Of a DNA stretch of 64,000 nucleotides, positions 63,699 through 64,000 are shown piece after piece. Source of the DNA: Novosphingobium sp. (GTDB taxonomy: Bacteria; Pseudomonadota; Alphaproteobacteria; Sphingomonadales; Sphingomonadaceae); assembly GCA_024236175.1 (NCBI GenBank), contig JACKKY010000004.1, positions 12,501 to 76,500 of the forward strand. Reading direction: 5' to 3'. The position numbers were made by a program, and so were the translations under genes. Each line of letters begins with the position of its first letter. Position 1 is the stretch's first letter. The notes under the pieces were generated by a model, which saw only the letters and a list, made by a program, of their open reading frames with translations, was not told the origin of the DNA and made no database searches.

Positions 63699-64000
63699 AT
63701 GCTTGACCGGATCCTGCTGACCGACTTCCGCAATCACCGCCAGACCGCGATCGAGAATACCGCGCGGTTCAACCTGCTTGTCGGCGAGAACGGCGCGGGC
63801 AAGACCAACGTGCTCGAGGCGATCTCGCTGTTTGCGCCGGGGCGTGGTCTGAGGCGCGCAGCACTGGCCGACATGGCAGCGCAAGCCGGGCCCGGTGGCT
63901 TTGCCGTCAGCGCCGACCTCGTCACACCCGACGGGAACGTAAGGCTTGGCACCGGCACCTCTCCCGAACGGCCCGGCCGGCGCGTGGTGCACGTCAACCA
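63699..64000 (+). CDS. recF: DNA replication/repair protein RecF (5' part, runs off right edge)
   Basis: The first 100 codons are present from ATG 63699 (MLDRILLTDFRNH). The Walker A motif GENGAGKT (residues 29-36) and NVLEAISLFAPGRGLRRA are typical of the RecF SMC-like ATPase head. RecF loads RecA on gapped DNA with RecO and RecR. The remaining two thirds lie outside the window. Confidence 0.95.
   Translation, partial: MLDRILLTDFRNHRQTAIENTARFNLLVGENGAGKTNVLEAISLFAPGRGLRRAALADMAAQAGPGGFAVSADLVTPDGNVRLGTGTSPERPGRRVVHVN

Overview
The window reads as chromosomal DNA of a sphingomonad alphaproteobacterium, most likely Novosphingobium or a close relative. The main pointers are an Atm1-type ABC exporter that looks nearly co-linear with NaAtm1 of Novosphingobium aromaticivorans as I recall that sequence, an rRNA operon of the order 16S - tRNA-Ile - tRNA-Ala - 23S, a MucR/Ros regulator beside an alphaproteobacterial Fur, COQ9, and hslV directly upstream of hslU. 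Coding DNA is GC-rich and tightly packed, with many 4-base ATGA/GTGA overlaps. No insertion sequence, prophage or CRISPR array is visible.

Layout. 1-3.7 kb: rRNA operon on the minus strand (23S runs off the left edge), with a recognisable promoter and two boxA sites. 3.9-8.4 kb: surface-polysaccharide locus (two GT2 glycosyltransferases, a Wzx-like flippase, a GT14 branching enzyme); the middle of it is riddled with frame breaks. 8.5-12.9 kb: a double-motif aspartic protease, an Atm1 exporter and a SulP transporter. 12.9-35.3 kb: mostly core genes: HslVU protease, BamE, cytochrome bc1 assembly chaperone, YceD, SSB, an HD-GYP protein, FeoAB, COQ9, ankyrin protein, Sco, RibD/RibE, NfuA, TsaB/RimI, MucR, Fur, PlsC, IspH, ThrB, RNase HI.

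35.3-60.6 kb is an accessory, probably catabolic island. It holds two AMP-dependent acyl-CoA ligases, a crotonase, a MaoC-like hydratase, a KstD-like FAD dehydrogenase, a cytochrome P450 with a divergent TetR regulator, a dienelactone-hydrolase-like protein, a cupin, a SnoaL-like protein, an amidohydrolase, DUF1214 and DUF2889 proteins, two paralogous 14-TM drug:proton antiporters, a MATE exporter, and a TPR-GT41 (SPINDLY/OGT-like) glycosyltransferase. The set suggests uptake or export, oxidation, CoA activation and beta-oxidation-like shortening of a hydrophobic, perhaps cyclic, carboxylate; the substrate cannot be told from sequence. 60.7-64 kb returns to housekeeping: an alpha/beta hydrolase, tRNA-Arg, an epoxide-hydrolase-like protein whose nucleophile is replaced by Asn, a queuosine-precursor transporter and the start of recF.

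Caution: the first ~6 kb shows signs of base-level sequence error. 16S positions that are conserved across bacteria lack bases, both spacer tRNAs have a stem mismatch, and the glycosyltransferase region has many single-base insertions next to identical bases. From about 6.05 kb to the end the reading frames are clean.
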